Assembly: GCA_902465145.1 (NCBI GenBank) | Contig: CABQMD010000060.1 | Span: forward strand, 1 to 5,893 | Length of the DNA stretch: 5,893 bases | Direction of reading: 5' to 3' | From: an uncultured Succinatimonas sp. | GTDB lineage: Bacteria > Pseudomonadota > Gammaproteobacteria > Enterobacterales > Succinivibrionaceae | The notes under the pieces: generated by a model | What the model was told of the DNA's origin: nothing | The model's input: the letters and a program-made list of their open reading frames with translations, nothing else | Databases searched by the model: none | Position numbers and translations under genes: made by a program | Shown: positions 1 through 4,896 of the stretch, in pieces | How positions within the stretch are numbered: position 1 is the stretch's first letter | Layout: each line of letters opens with the position of its first letter

Positions 1-232
1 GATTGGTACTTTGATAAAGGATCTGTCCGTCGTGATCAAATCCCAACAAGGCTATTTCTTTTAGTATTCGTGCAGCCATTCCCTGAGGACAACGCGGCAG
101 ATCCAGATCTTCGATGCGAAGTAAAAAACGTCCTTTCATGGAGCGGCAACGTAACCAGGCGCCGGTTAAGGTGACAAGTGAGCCGAAGTGTAAAGGACCG
201 CTGGGAGTAGGCGCAAAACGGGTAACATACAT
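1..232 (-). CDS. gluQ: Glutamyl-Q tRNA(Asp) synthetase, N-terminal part (runs off the window)
   Basis: GluQRS is a shortened paralogue of glutamyl-tRNA synthetase. It activates glutamate and attaches it to the queuosine base at position 34 of tRNA-Asp in the cytoplasm. The 77 visible codons start MYVTRFAPTPSGPLHFGSL, which contains the class I synthetase nucleotide-binding signature in the HFGS form typical of this family (residues 15-18). LLRIEDLDLPR follows at 37-47, the glutamate/ATP pocket segment. The family is usually about 300 residues, so roughly the first quarter is present. The zinc-binding and C-terminal parts lie outside the window. The ATG at 232-230 is the only ordinary start codon in this frame before an upstream stop at 286-284. 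No Shine-Dalgarno sequence precedes it. Instead the U-rich tail of a terminator hairpin sits directly upstream. dksA is the upstream gene on the same strand, an arrangement known from enterobacteria. A discriminating GluRS was considered, but the dksA linkage and the HFGS motif favour GluQRS. Confidence 0.93.
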   Translation of the reverse strand, partial: MYVTRFAPTPSGPLHFGSLVTLTGAWLRCRSMKGRFLLRIEDLDLPRCPQGMAARILKEIALLGFDHDGQILYQSTN

Positions 233-235
233 AGG

Positions 236-262
236 AAAACAAAACGCCCGCTTCAGGCGGGC
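236..262 (-). terminator. Rho-independent terminator between dksA and gluQ
   Basis: Read on the minus strand, GCCGCC-type arms form a perfect 6-bp GC-rich stem: GCCCGC at 262-257 and GCGGGC at 251-246, with a 5-nt loop. It is followed by G and then TTTTGTTTT at 244-236. The hairpin lies about 40 bp past the dksA stop and ends a few bases before the gluQ start, so it should end most dksA transcripts. Read-through would be needed to express gluQ from the dksA promoter. The opposite strand has no U-tract after the hairpin, so it is one-directional. Confidence 0.85.
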
Positions 263-304
263 ATCGGTAAAGAAGGCATTATATTAAAAACAAGTTACTT
301 AAAA

Positions 305-769
305 TCAACCTTCCAATTGTTTTTCTTTTATTTCGGCCAAAGCTTTGCAGTCTACGCATAAATCGGCGGTAGGACGGGCTTCAAGACGTTTGATACCAAT
401 CTCTTCTCCGCACTGTTCGCAATAACCGAATTCGTCTTTGTCGATTTTGGCGATGGTTTTTTCAATTTTCTTAATAAGCTTGCGTTCGCGATCGCGGGTA
501 CGCAACTCCAGCGCGAATTCTTCTTCCTGAGAAGCTCTGTCGAGAGGATCAGGGAAGTTTGCAGCTTCATTTTTCATGTGGCCTACGGTACGATCCACTT
601 CTGAACGCAACTGATCACGCCAGGCTGTCAAAATCTTGCGAAAATGCTCTTTTTGAGCATCGTTCATGTATTCTTCGCCGGGTTTGGGCTCGTATGGTTT
701 GACACCGGCGATGACTAAAGGTCCCATGGCTTCACTAGAAAGATCTGCTACTTTGTCTTTGTTTCCCAT
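305..769 (-). CDS. dksA: RNA polymerase-binding transcription factor DksA
   Basis: DksA inserts a coiled coil into the secondary channel of RNA polymerase. With ppGpp it represses rRNA promoters and activates amino-acid and stress promoters. The 154-residue product matches the family length (151 in E. coli). Numbering from the ATG at 769: the coiled-coil tip FPDPLDRA carries the two key acidic residues D74 and D77, equivalent to E. coli D71 and D74. A C4 zinc finger follows, C117-x2-C120 and C138-x2-C141, inside [20 protein letters not shown] and ADLCVDC. The C-terminal helix ends EIKEKQLEG. An in-frame ATG at 778 would add three residues. I prefer 769 because AAGGA at 782-778 is 8 nt before it, while the same motif touches the upstream ATG. 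A terminator follows the gene, an extended -10 promoter lies upstream, and the leader contains a hairpin next to the ribosome site. E. coli DksA is autoregulated; nothing visible here proves that. Confidence 0.97.
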   Translation of the reverse strand: MGNKDKVADLSSEAMGPLVIAGVKPYEPKPGEEYMNDAQKEHFRKILTAWRDQLRSEVDRTVGHMKNEAANFPDPLDRASQEEEFALELRTRDRERKLIKKIEKTIAKIDKDEFGYCEQCGEEIGIKRLEARPTADLCVDCKALAEIKEKQLEG

Positions 770-782
770 GATCAACATCCTT

Positions 783-799
783 AGCTGCCGAAGACAGCT
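783..799 (-). promoter_or_regulatory. Leader hairpin abutting the dksA ribosome-binding site
   Basis: In the dksA mRNA, AGCTGTC and GGCAGCT pair into a 7-bp stem (one G-U pair) around a UUC loop. The stem base touches the AAGGA Shine-Dalgarno motif (782-778). Seen directly: the complementarity and the zero spacing. Inferred: the structure may limit or tune ribosome access, or may simply stabilise the 5' leader. Confidence 0.4.
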
Positions 800-853
800 T
801 TATCCGGCACGTCGGCCGAGGTTCGTATCATCAACCATCACATTTTAAGTTCA

Positions 854-866
854 GTGCAAGTTGCAC
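854..866. repeat. Short perfect inverted repeat in the dksA leader
   Basis: GTGCAA-G-TTGCAC is a perfect 6-bp inverted repeat with a single central base. It lies about 30 bp downstream of the inferred dksA -10 element, in the position expected for an operator in the early transcribed region. The one-base centre makes an RNA hairpin unlikely, so a dimeric protein site is the better reading. No regulator family is recognised from the motif. Confidence 0.35.
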
Positions 867-895
867 CGATTTTGCTTTAGTTTTCAAACAAAAAC

Positions 896-904
896 AGTAT
901 AGCA
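896..904 (-). promoter_or_regulatory. Extended -10 promoter for dksA
   Basis: On the minus strand the sequence reads TGC-TATACT, an extended -10 (TGn plus a hexamer with 5 of 6 matches to TATAAT). No good -35 hexamer is seen 16-18 bp upstream, which suits an extended -10 promoter. Transcription would start near 889 and leave a leader of about 120 nt before the dksA start. Confidence 0.55.
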
Positions 905-952
905 TTTGCTGAAAACGAATACGGTTTCTGTTCTTAAGATTAACCTTAATTT

Positions 953-979
953 AAAAAGTTGTTTTATTGGTAAAACAAC
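953..979 (-). terminator. Possible minus-strand terminator hairpin (AT-rich)
   Basis: GTTGTTTTA (958-966) and TAAAACAAC (971-979) form a perfect 9-bp inverted repeat around TTGG. On the minus strand the stem is followed by TTTTT (957-953), the layout of an intrinsic terminator. The stem has only two G-C pairs, so it would be weak. There is no recognised minus-strand gene to its right, so what it would terminate is unknown. An alternative is a protein-binding palindrome upstream of the dksA promoter. Confidence 0.3.
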
Positions 980-1021
980 GAATTAAATTTACAACTTGAG
1001 TAAAAAAAGCATCTTTGCAGA

Positions 1022-1150
1022 ATGAAAACATTTCTAAAGTTACCTATATCTCAAAAAAAATTATGTGAAGCATCGTCAACTATCAGAAAGTCAGACATTC
1101 CGGATTTTCAAAATGTGATGTCTGTGTTTGTAATTGCATCAGGTTTATAA
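1022..1150 (+). CDS. Weak candidate small ORF (42 codons), unrecognised
   Basis: An ATG at 1022 opens a reading frame that begins MKTFLKLPISQKKLCEASS and ends with TAA at 1148-1150, inside the loop and 3' arm of a terminator hairpin. The product resembles no family I know. It has a basic N-terminal half and a short hydrophobic C-terminal stretch (VMSVFVIASGL), too short to be called a membrane segment with any certainty. No convincing Shine-Dalgarno motif precedes the ATG, and an open frame this short can occur by chance. It is listed because a terminator directly ends it. The same interval could be an untranslated small RNA. Confidence 0.15.
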   Translation: MKTFLKLPISQKKLCEASSTIRKSDIPDFQNVMSVFVIASGL

Positions 1151-1161
1151 CCTGATTTTTT
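1138..1161 (+). terminator. Orphan plus-strand intrinsic terminator
   Basis: ATCAGGTT (1138-1145) pairs perfectly with AACCTGAT (1149-1156) around a three-base TAT loop and runs into TTTTTT (1156-1161). The stem is 8 bp with three G-C pairs. The opposite strand has no matching U-tract. The nearest upstream gene, dksA, points the other way, so this terminator serves no annotated gene. It implies a short plus-strand transcript starting between about 900 and 1090. Confidence 0.55.
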
Positions 1162-1177
1162 GATTCGGCGGATTATG

Positions 1178-1195
1178 CGTGATGTAACGTGATGT
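1178..1195 (+). repeat. Tandem CGTGATGT repeat, 10-bp period
   Basis: CGTGATGT occurs at 1178-1185 and again at 1188-1195, separated by AA. The repeats are in phase with one helical turn. A third partial copy, GTGATGT, lies at 1115-1121. Direct octamers on the same DNA face are a usual layout for regulator binding sites upstream of a promoter, here that of flhF. I do not recognise the regulator. Confidence 0.35.
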
Positions 1196-1324
1196 TGCAA
1201 GTATGTACGAGATTTTTTTTGTACAAACTCCCATATTGCACTTTGTTTATCGGTATCGTTTTATAGAAAGACAGATGCTTTATCCGCAAAATTGTCAGGT
1301 AACTTGTGATTTTTTTGGTGACTT

Positions 1325-1338
1325 TTGACATTTTGTCA
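1325..1338 (+). promoter_or_regulatory. TTGACA hexamer overlapping a TGACA-TTT-TGTCA inverted repeat
   Basis: A perfect -35 hexamer TTGACA at 1325-1330 lies about 120 bp before flhF. The best -10 is only TAGCCT at 1346-1351 with a short 15-bp spacer, so promoter function is uncertain. TGACA (1326-1330) and TGTCA (1334-1338) form a 5-bp inverted repeat on top of the hexamer, which could be an operator. This is the best candidate for flhF promoter control that I can see. Confidence 0.25.
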
Positions 1339-1447
1339 TTAAAAATAGCCTTGCTTTAACTTTTTTTTCCTAATAAGGTGATACTTTCGTTAGGTGTCTA
1401 TCGTATACCTCTGCTGGAGACGACCGGATATAAGGATCTGAATTATT

Positions 1448-3025
1448 ATGAAACTCAAGCGTTTTTGCGCCAAAGATATGCGCTCGGCTCTGGCTCTTAT
1501 AAAAGTTGAACTCGGTCCTGATGCCGTGATCATGTCCAGCAAACGCATTAAAGAAGGCGTAGAGATTGTTGCAGGTCTTCAGGATGACACAACTGCTTCC
1601 AAAATAAAGCAAGAGAAAAAAACATTAGATCCGCTAAAAAAAATCATCGATAACGATAAGTCATTGTCAAATTATCTTTCAGAATCATTAGATGATGATG
1701 AAGTTAAGATCGGGCAATCAGCACAGAGTCGTGATGGGAAGAGAGAAAAAAACGATAAGCAGGAACAGACGACAGCAAACAAGGAGAGTTTTGCCCGCAG
1801 TTTGCTTGAAATTTTAAATCGTCAACAGCAGCAACAAAAAAAAGACAGCCTAGTTGAAGGTACAGTTAGCGCTGTTTCTTCTGAAAGGAAATTACAAGTA
1901 AAAACATCTCAGGCGGATCCCGAGACTTCTTTAAAGTCAGAACAGGAAAACGTCAAAAAAATGACTCGTAAAGTTCCTCCAGCACCTCTTTCGCAACAAC
2001 AGGGGATCAAGGAACTGCTGTCGGATTTGAGCGAACGTCAACGCCAAAAAGAAAAAGCCGAAATTAAGCATGGAATAAGTTCTTATGCACAAAAGCCACA
2101 GGAAAGATCCAAAACAGAAACTGCAGGCGGCATGGAAAAGATGCAGCAGGAGCTTGAGAGTTTAAGAAAGCTTTTGCAGTATGAACTGGCAGGTCTTATT
2201 AAAGATTCGCAAGTACGCGAGCAACCTGTAAGAGCGATGCTGTCAGAAGCTCTGACAGATTCAGGCTTTGATCGCAAATTGGCAAATAAACTTGTAGCCA
2301 AAGTCAGTTCCGATGCTTCGGTGAATTTTGCCTGGCGTGAGCTTGAAGAAACTTTGGTTTCTTCGTTAAAGGTAGGCAACGACGAGATAGTGTCAGAAGG
2401 CGGAGTCGTCACTTTAATTGGTCCTGCCGGAGTAGGAAAAACCACTACGGCGGCAAAACTTGCTGCCAGATTCGTTTTAAATTACGGACCAAAATCTGTA
2501 GCTCTGGTTACCTGCGATCATTACCGCATAGGGGCTGCCGAGCAAATCAAAACCTACGGACGGATCATGGGATGTGCAACTTACGCGGTAAAGTCCGTAG
2601 CCAGTCTTAGAATACTGCTGCCCGAGTTGTCAGATAAGAGTTTGGTAATTGTTGATACTGCGGGAGTAGGTTTGTCAGACGAGCGTTTTGAAAAACAATT
2701 GTCAGAGCTTAAATCGCAACGGGATCTTTGTCTTAAACACTATTTAGTATTGCCTGCGACAGCACAACGCAGAGTTTTGGAAGAAGCTTGCACGCATTTT
2801 GCATCATTAAAACCAAACGGCCTTATTCTTACGAAAACCGACGAGAGCAGTTGTCTTTGTGACGCGCTTTCCATGTGTATTTCGGCAGAGCTCAAGCTTT
2901 GTTACATGACCTGCGGACAGAGAGTTCCGGAAGATCTTAAGCTTCCTTCTGCAGGTGAATTCGTAAGACAGGCACTTTTGGGCTTACAAAACGAGACGGC
3001 GCGCAGTGCGCTTGGAGATCAGTAA
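1448..3025 (+). CDS. flhF: Flagellar biosynthesis protein FlhF (SRP-type GTPase)
   Basis: FlhF is the third SRP-family GTPase, beside Ffh and FtsY. It localises to the cell pole and directs where the flagellum is built. The 525-residue product starts MKLKRFCAKDMRSALALIK and LGPDAVIMSSKRI, the conserved N-terminal B-domain opening. Residues about 50-230 are poorly conserved, hydrophilic and rich in K, E and Q, with a run of five Q near 130. A helical N domain follows at about 230-320. The G domain then shows the P-loop GPAGVGKTTT (G325-T334, K331), CDHYRIGAAEQ (D357, R360), DTAGVG (D403) and TKTDE (T462-E466, in place of the more common TKLDE). QRVPEDL lies near the C-terminus, as in the family. 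AAGGA at 1432-1436 is 11 nt before the ATG, slightly far. The gene is the first of the plus-strand set, and flhG begins 4 bp after its stop. Vibrio FlhF is of similar length. Confidence 0.95.
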   Translation: MKLKRFCAKDMRSALALIKVELGPDAVIMSSKRIKEGVEIVAGLQDDTTASKIKQEKKTLDPLKKIIDNDKSLSNYLSESLDDDEVKIGQSAQSRDGKREKNDKQEQTTANKESFARSLLEILNRQQQQQKKDSLVEGTVSAVSSERKLQVKTSQADPETSLKSEQENVKKMTRKVPPAPLSQQQGIKELLSDLSERQRQKEKAEIKHGISSYAQKPQERSKTETAGGMEKMQQELESLRKLLQYELAGLIKDSQVREQPVRAMLSEALTDSGFDRKLANKLVAKVSSDASVNFAWRELEETLVSSLKVGNDEIVSEGGVVTLIGPAGVGKTTTAAKLAARFVLNYGPKSVALVTCDHYRIGAAEQIKTYGRIMGCATYAVKSVASLRILLPELSDKSLVIVDTAGVGLSDERFEKQLSELKSQRDLCLKHYLVLPATAQRRVLEEACTHFASLKPNGLILTKTDESSCLCDALSMCISAELKLCYMTCGQRVPEDLKLPSAGEFVRQALLGLQNETARSALGDQ

Positions 3026-3029
3026 TATC

Positions 3030-3899
3030 ATGGGCAATTCTTTGCAAAACCGTAGAGTCAAAGTGATCACGGTAACAGGCGGCAAGGGCGGTGTTGGCAA
3101 ATCAAGCGTGTCGCTGAATCTGGCCGTGGCATTGTGTCAGTTGGGGCGCAAGGTCATGCTCTTTGACGCAGACTTAGGTTTGGCCAATATTGATGTGATG
3201 TTGGGACTTAAAGTTAAGAAAAATTTAGGGCATGTATTAAACGGTGAGTGTGATCTAAAAGACATCATCTTAGACGGTCCGAGCGGTTTGCGTATTGTGC
3301 CGGCGTCATCAGGTTTAAGACAGATGGCGGAGTTGTCGCGTGAACAGCACGCAGGACTTATCAGAGCGTTTTCGGAGCTTGATGAGGATATCGATTTTCT
3401 GATTGTGGATACCGCTGCCGGAATTTCCGACATGGTGTTGTCTTTTTGTCGGGCCGCGCAGGATGTGATCATGGTAGTCTGCAACGAACCTACTTCGGTT
3501 GCCGATGCGTATGCGGAAATGAAAGTTCTTTCAAATGATTACGGAGTAAGCCGTTTTCGCATCATAGGCAACAATTTGAGATCGCTTGAAGAAGGCAAAT
3601 TGATGTTTGCAAAACTTCTGGCAGTTACCACGCGTTTTTTAAACGTGACGCTTGATCTTATTGCTTGTATTCCTTCGGATCCTGCCGTTCGCAATGCCAT
3701 ACGCAAGCGCAGTTGTGCCGTAGAGCAGTTTCCGCAGTCGCCGGCCAGTAAAATTTTTAGAATGCTGGCAGCGCGAGTAGCACAGTGGCCGATCCCTGAG
3801 ATCCCGGGCGGACATTTGGAATTTTTTGTTGAAAATCTTGTATCTAATGAATACGACAGTGATCCTCAACAAGTAAACAATGAGGCGGTGACACAGTGA
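3030..3899 (+). CDS. flhG: Flagellum number regulator FlhG (FleN/YlxH), MinD-like ATPase
   Basis: FlhG is a membrane-associated ATPase that counteracts FlhF and limits flagellar number in polar flagellates; the Pseudomonas orthologue is FleN. The 289-residue product has the deviant Walker A TGGKGGVGKSS with signature K19 and K24. The switch I region is FDADLGLANIDVMLG (46-59), and Walker B/switch II is LIVDTAAGISD with D127. EPTSVADAYAEMK follows, then the conserved C-terminal GGHLEFFVENL. Start choice: the ATG at 3030 lies 4 bp after the flhF stop. A GTG at 3006 in the same frame would add eight residues and overlap flhF, with no better ribosome site. GGAG at 3014-3017 is 12 nt from the ATG, so translation is probably coupled to flhF. 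The N-terminus goes almost directly into the ATPase fold. The DQAxxLR motif that activates FlhF in several species is not present from either start. MinD itself was rejected because of the flhF linkage and the FlhG-type C-terminus. Confidence 0.94.
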   Translation: MGNSLQNRRVKVITVTGGKGGVGKSSVSLNLAVALCQLGRKVMLFDADLGLANIDVMLGLKVKKNLGHVLNGECDLKDIILDGPSGLRIVPASSGLRQMAELSREQHAGLIRAFSELDEDIDFLIVDTAAGISDMVLSFCRAAQDVIMVVCNEPTSVADAYAEMKVLSNDYGVSRFRIIGNNLRSLEEGKLMFAKLLAVTTRFLNVTLDLIACIPSDPAVRNAIRKRSCAVEQFPQSPASKIFRMLAARVAQWPIPEIPGGHLEFFVENLVSNEYDSDPQQVNNEAVTQ

Positions 3900-3900
3900 C

Positions 3901-3932
3901 GTACCGCACACAGGATGCATCACAAGCGGTAC
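3901..3932 (+). repeat. Inverted repeat just after flhG
   Basis: GTACCGC (3901-3907) and GCGGTAC (3926-3932) are perfect 7-bp complements separated by 18 nt. The octamer palindrome GATGCATC sits between them (3914-3921). The repeat begins one base after the flhG stop. No T-run follows, so it is not a normal intrinsic terminator. It could be an mRNA-stabilising or processing hairpin between flhG and fliA, or a DNA-binding site. The rest of the flhG-fliA gap (to 4019) has a -10-like TACAAT at 3961-3966 without a good -35. Confidence 0.45.
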
Positions 3933-4019
3933 TTAACCACAAGATCTTATCGAAAACGGCTACAATGTTCTTTGTAATTTCAGTATCAGTCGTTTTTGAA
4001 AAGGATAACAGGACCGATT

Positions 4020-4763
4020 ATGGTTAGGCCTAAAAGTTTGGGAACCAGGGCATATCGTGAGGTAAGTCGTAATGACATGGCTCAGAAAGTGGAGCAATAT
4101 GCACCGCTGGTCAAACGCGTGGCTTTGCATCTTAAAGCCAGACTGCCTGCCTGTGTCGAGCTGGATGATCTCATACAATCCGGAATGCTAGGTCTTATGG
4201 ATGCATTAAGTCATTTCGAAGACGGTCGAGGAGCGGCTTTTGATACGTATGCCACCATACGTATTCGCGGTGCCATGATCGACGAAATGCGTCAATCCGA
4301 TTGGGCTCCGCGTGCTGTACATCAGGGAACGCGTCAGATTTCCGATGCCATATCCAAATTGTCATCACAGTTAGGACGTCAGCCTAAAGATACTGAGATA
4401 GCCTCGGAATTGGGGGTGACGCTTGAAAAATACCGTCAGATGCTGTTTGATTCTTCAAATTCTCAGATCATAGGTATTGATGATTTGGGAGTAAGCGACG
4501 ATGTAATATCCGAAGACGGAAATCATCATGGGGATAAGCTTTTTGAACTTTTGGCTACATCTGAATTCAAACAGGCTTTGGCAAAAGCCATTGCCAAATT
4601 GCCAAAACGTGAACAGCAGGTATTGTCACTTTATTATGATGAAGAATTGAATTTAAGAGAAATCGGTCAGGTATTGGATCTGTCGGAATCAAGAATTTGT
4701 CAAATCATGACACAATCGATGTCACGTCTTCGGGCGTCGTTACGTGGATGGCAAAATACCTGA
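4020..4763 (+). CDS. fliA: RNA polymerase sigma factor FliA (sigma-28)
   Basis: FliA directs RNA polymerase to late flagellar promoters (flagellin, motor and chemotaxis genes) and is held inactive by the anti-sigma factor FlgM until the hook is finished. The 247-residue product (E. coli FliA: about 240) shows sigma region 2 at about 25-100, with YAPLVKRVA, RLPACVELDDLIQSGMLGL, FDTYATIRIRGAMIDEMR and DWAPR. Region 3 lies at about 105-150 (ISKLSSQLGRQPKDTEIASELGV). The helix-turn-helix of region 4 lies at about 190-245 (LPKREQQVLSLYYDEELNL, REIGQVLDLSESRICQIM). The ATG at 4020 is chosen because AGGA at 4010-4013 is 6 nt upstream. An in-frame TTG at 3996 would add eight residues but has no comparable ribosome site. 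The gene lies 120 bp after flhG, with an inverted repeat between them, and before cheY. That is the usual order in polar flagellates. Confidence 0.96.
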   Translation: MVRPKSLGTRAYREVSRNDMAQKVEQYAPLVKRVALHLKARLPACVELDDLIQSGMLGLMDALSHFEDGRGAAFDTYATIRIRGAMIDEMRQSDWAPRAVHQGTRQISDAISKLSSQLGRQPKDTEIASELGVTLEKYRQMLFDSSNSQIIGIDDLGVSDDVISEDGNHHGDKLFELLATSEFKQALAKAIAKLPKREQQVLSLYYDEELNLREIGQVLDLSESRICQIMTQSMSRLRASLRGWQNT

Positions 4764-4796
4764 AACAAAAAAGATTACGTTACGCGGCGGTTTGAC

Positions 4797-4824
4797 TCAA
4801 GTATGAGACGAAATTGACCGTTAT
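4797..4824 (+). promoter_or_regulatory. Sigma-28-like promoter upstream of cheY
   Basis: TCAAGTAT at 4797-4804 matches the sigma-28 -35 type TCAAGTTT/TAAAGTTT well. After 12 bp comes ACCGTTAT (4817-4824), which matches GCCGATAA at 5 of 8 positions. Transcription would begin about 4832 and leave a leader of about 65 nt before cheY. The placement right after fliA fits known FliA control of chemotaxis genes. The -10 half is imperfect, so this is a candidate only. Confidence 0.4.
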
Positions 4825-4896
4825 AAGAAAAAGGCATTAGTGTGTTTTGGACAAAATCCGATCCAAAGCCGCGAAGAGCCGCAAGGAGCAGAAATT

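Larger units (their letters stand above)
770..1447. other. AT-rich divergent intergenic region between dksA and flhF
   Basis: This long non-coding stretch separates two divergent units. From the dksA side it holds the dksA leader and extended -10 promoter, a 9-bp inverted repeat at 958-979, and a weak 42-codon ORF at 1022-1150. Further along are a plus-strand intrinsic terminator at 1138-1161, a tandem octamer repeat at 1178-1195, and a TGACA/TGTCA inverted repeat overlapping a TTGACA at 1325-1338. T-runs of seven to eight occur at 1213-1220, 1310-1316 and 1361-1368. I looked for a sigma-54 (GG-N10-GC) or sigma-28 promoter in front of flhF and found none. No tRNA or known riboswitch was recognised. 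Confidence 0.7.

Noticed and set aside
36..242. 68-codon minus-strand frame starting MFSYVCYPF
   Set aside because: It is out of frame with gluQ, whose true frame gives an unmistakable GluQRS N-terminus over the same bases.
352..570. 72-codon minus-strand frame inside dksA
   Set aside because: A shadow of dksA in another frame with no family resemblance.
666..848. Plus-strand 60-codon frame antisense to the dksA 5' end
   Set aside because: It overlaps well-conserved dksA coding sequence, has no ribosome site and no recognisable protein features.
1247..1254. Minus-strand ACCGATAA resembling a sigma-28 -10
   Set aside because: No TAAAG-like -35 lies 11-12 bp upstream on that strand, and there is no suitable minus-strand gene nearby.
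1298..1316. Possible terminator before the T7 run in the flhF leader
   Set aside because: The preceding bases pair only over three positions with mismatches, so no real stem forms.
1370..1612. Minus-strand 80-codon frame over the flhF leader and start
   Set aside because: Antisense to conserved flhF N-terminal codons, with no ribosome site or family resemblance.
2083..2445. Minus-strand 120-codon frame inside flhF
   Set aside because: Low-complexity serine-rich product antisense to the flhF N and G domains.
3137..3484. Minus-strand 115-codon frame inside flhG
   Set aside because: Antisense shadow of the conserved ATPase domain.
3996..4019. TTG start extending FliA by eight residues
   Set aside because: The ATG at 4020 has AGGA at 6 nt spacing and the extra residues are not FliA-like.
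4840..4896. GTG start extending CheY by 19 residues
   Set aside because: The added segment is unlike CheY, and the TTG at 4897 has a strong AAGGAG at 8 nt and gives the standard length.
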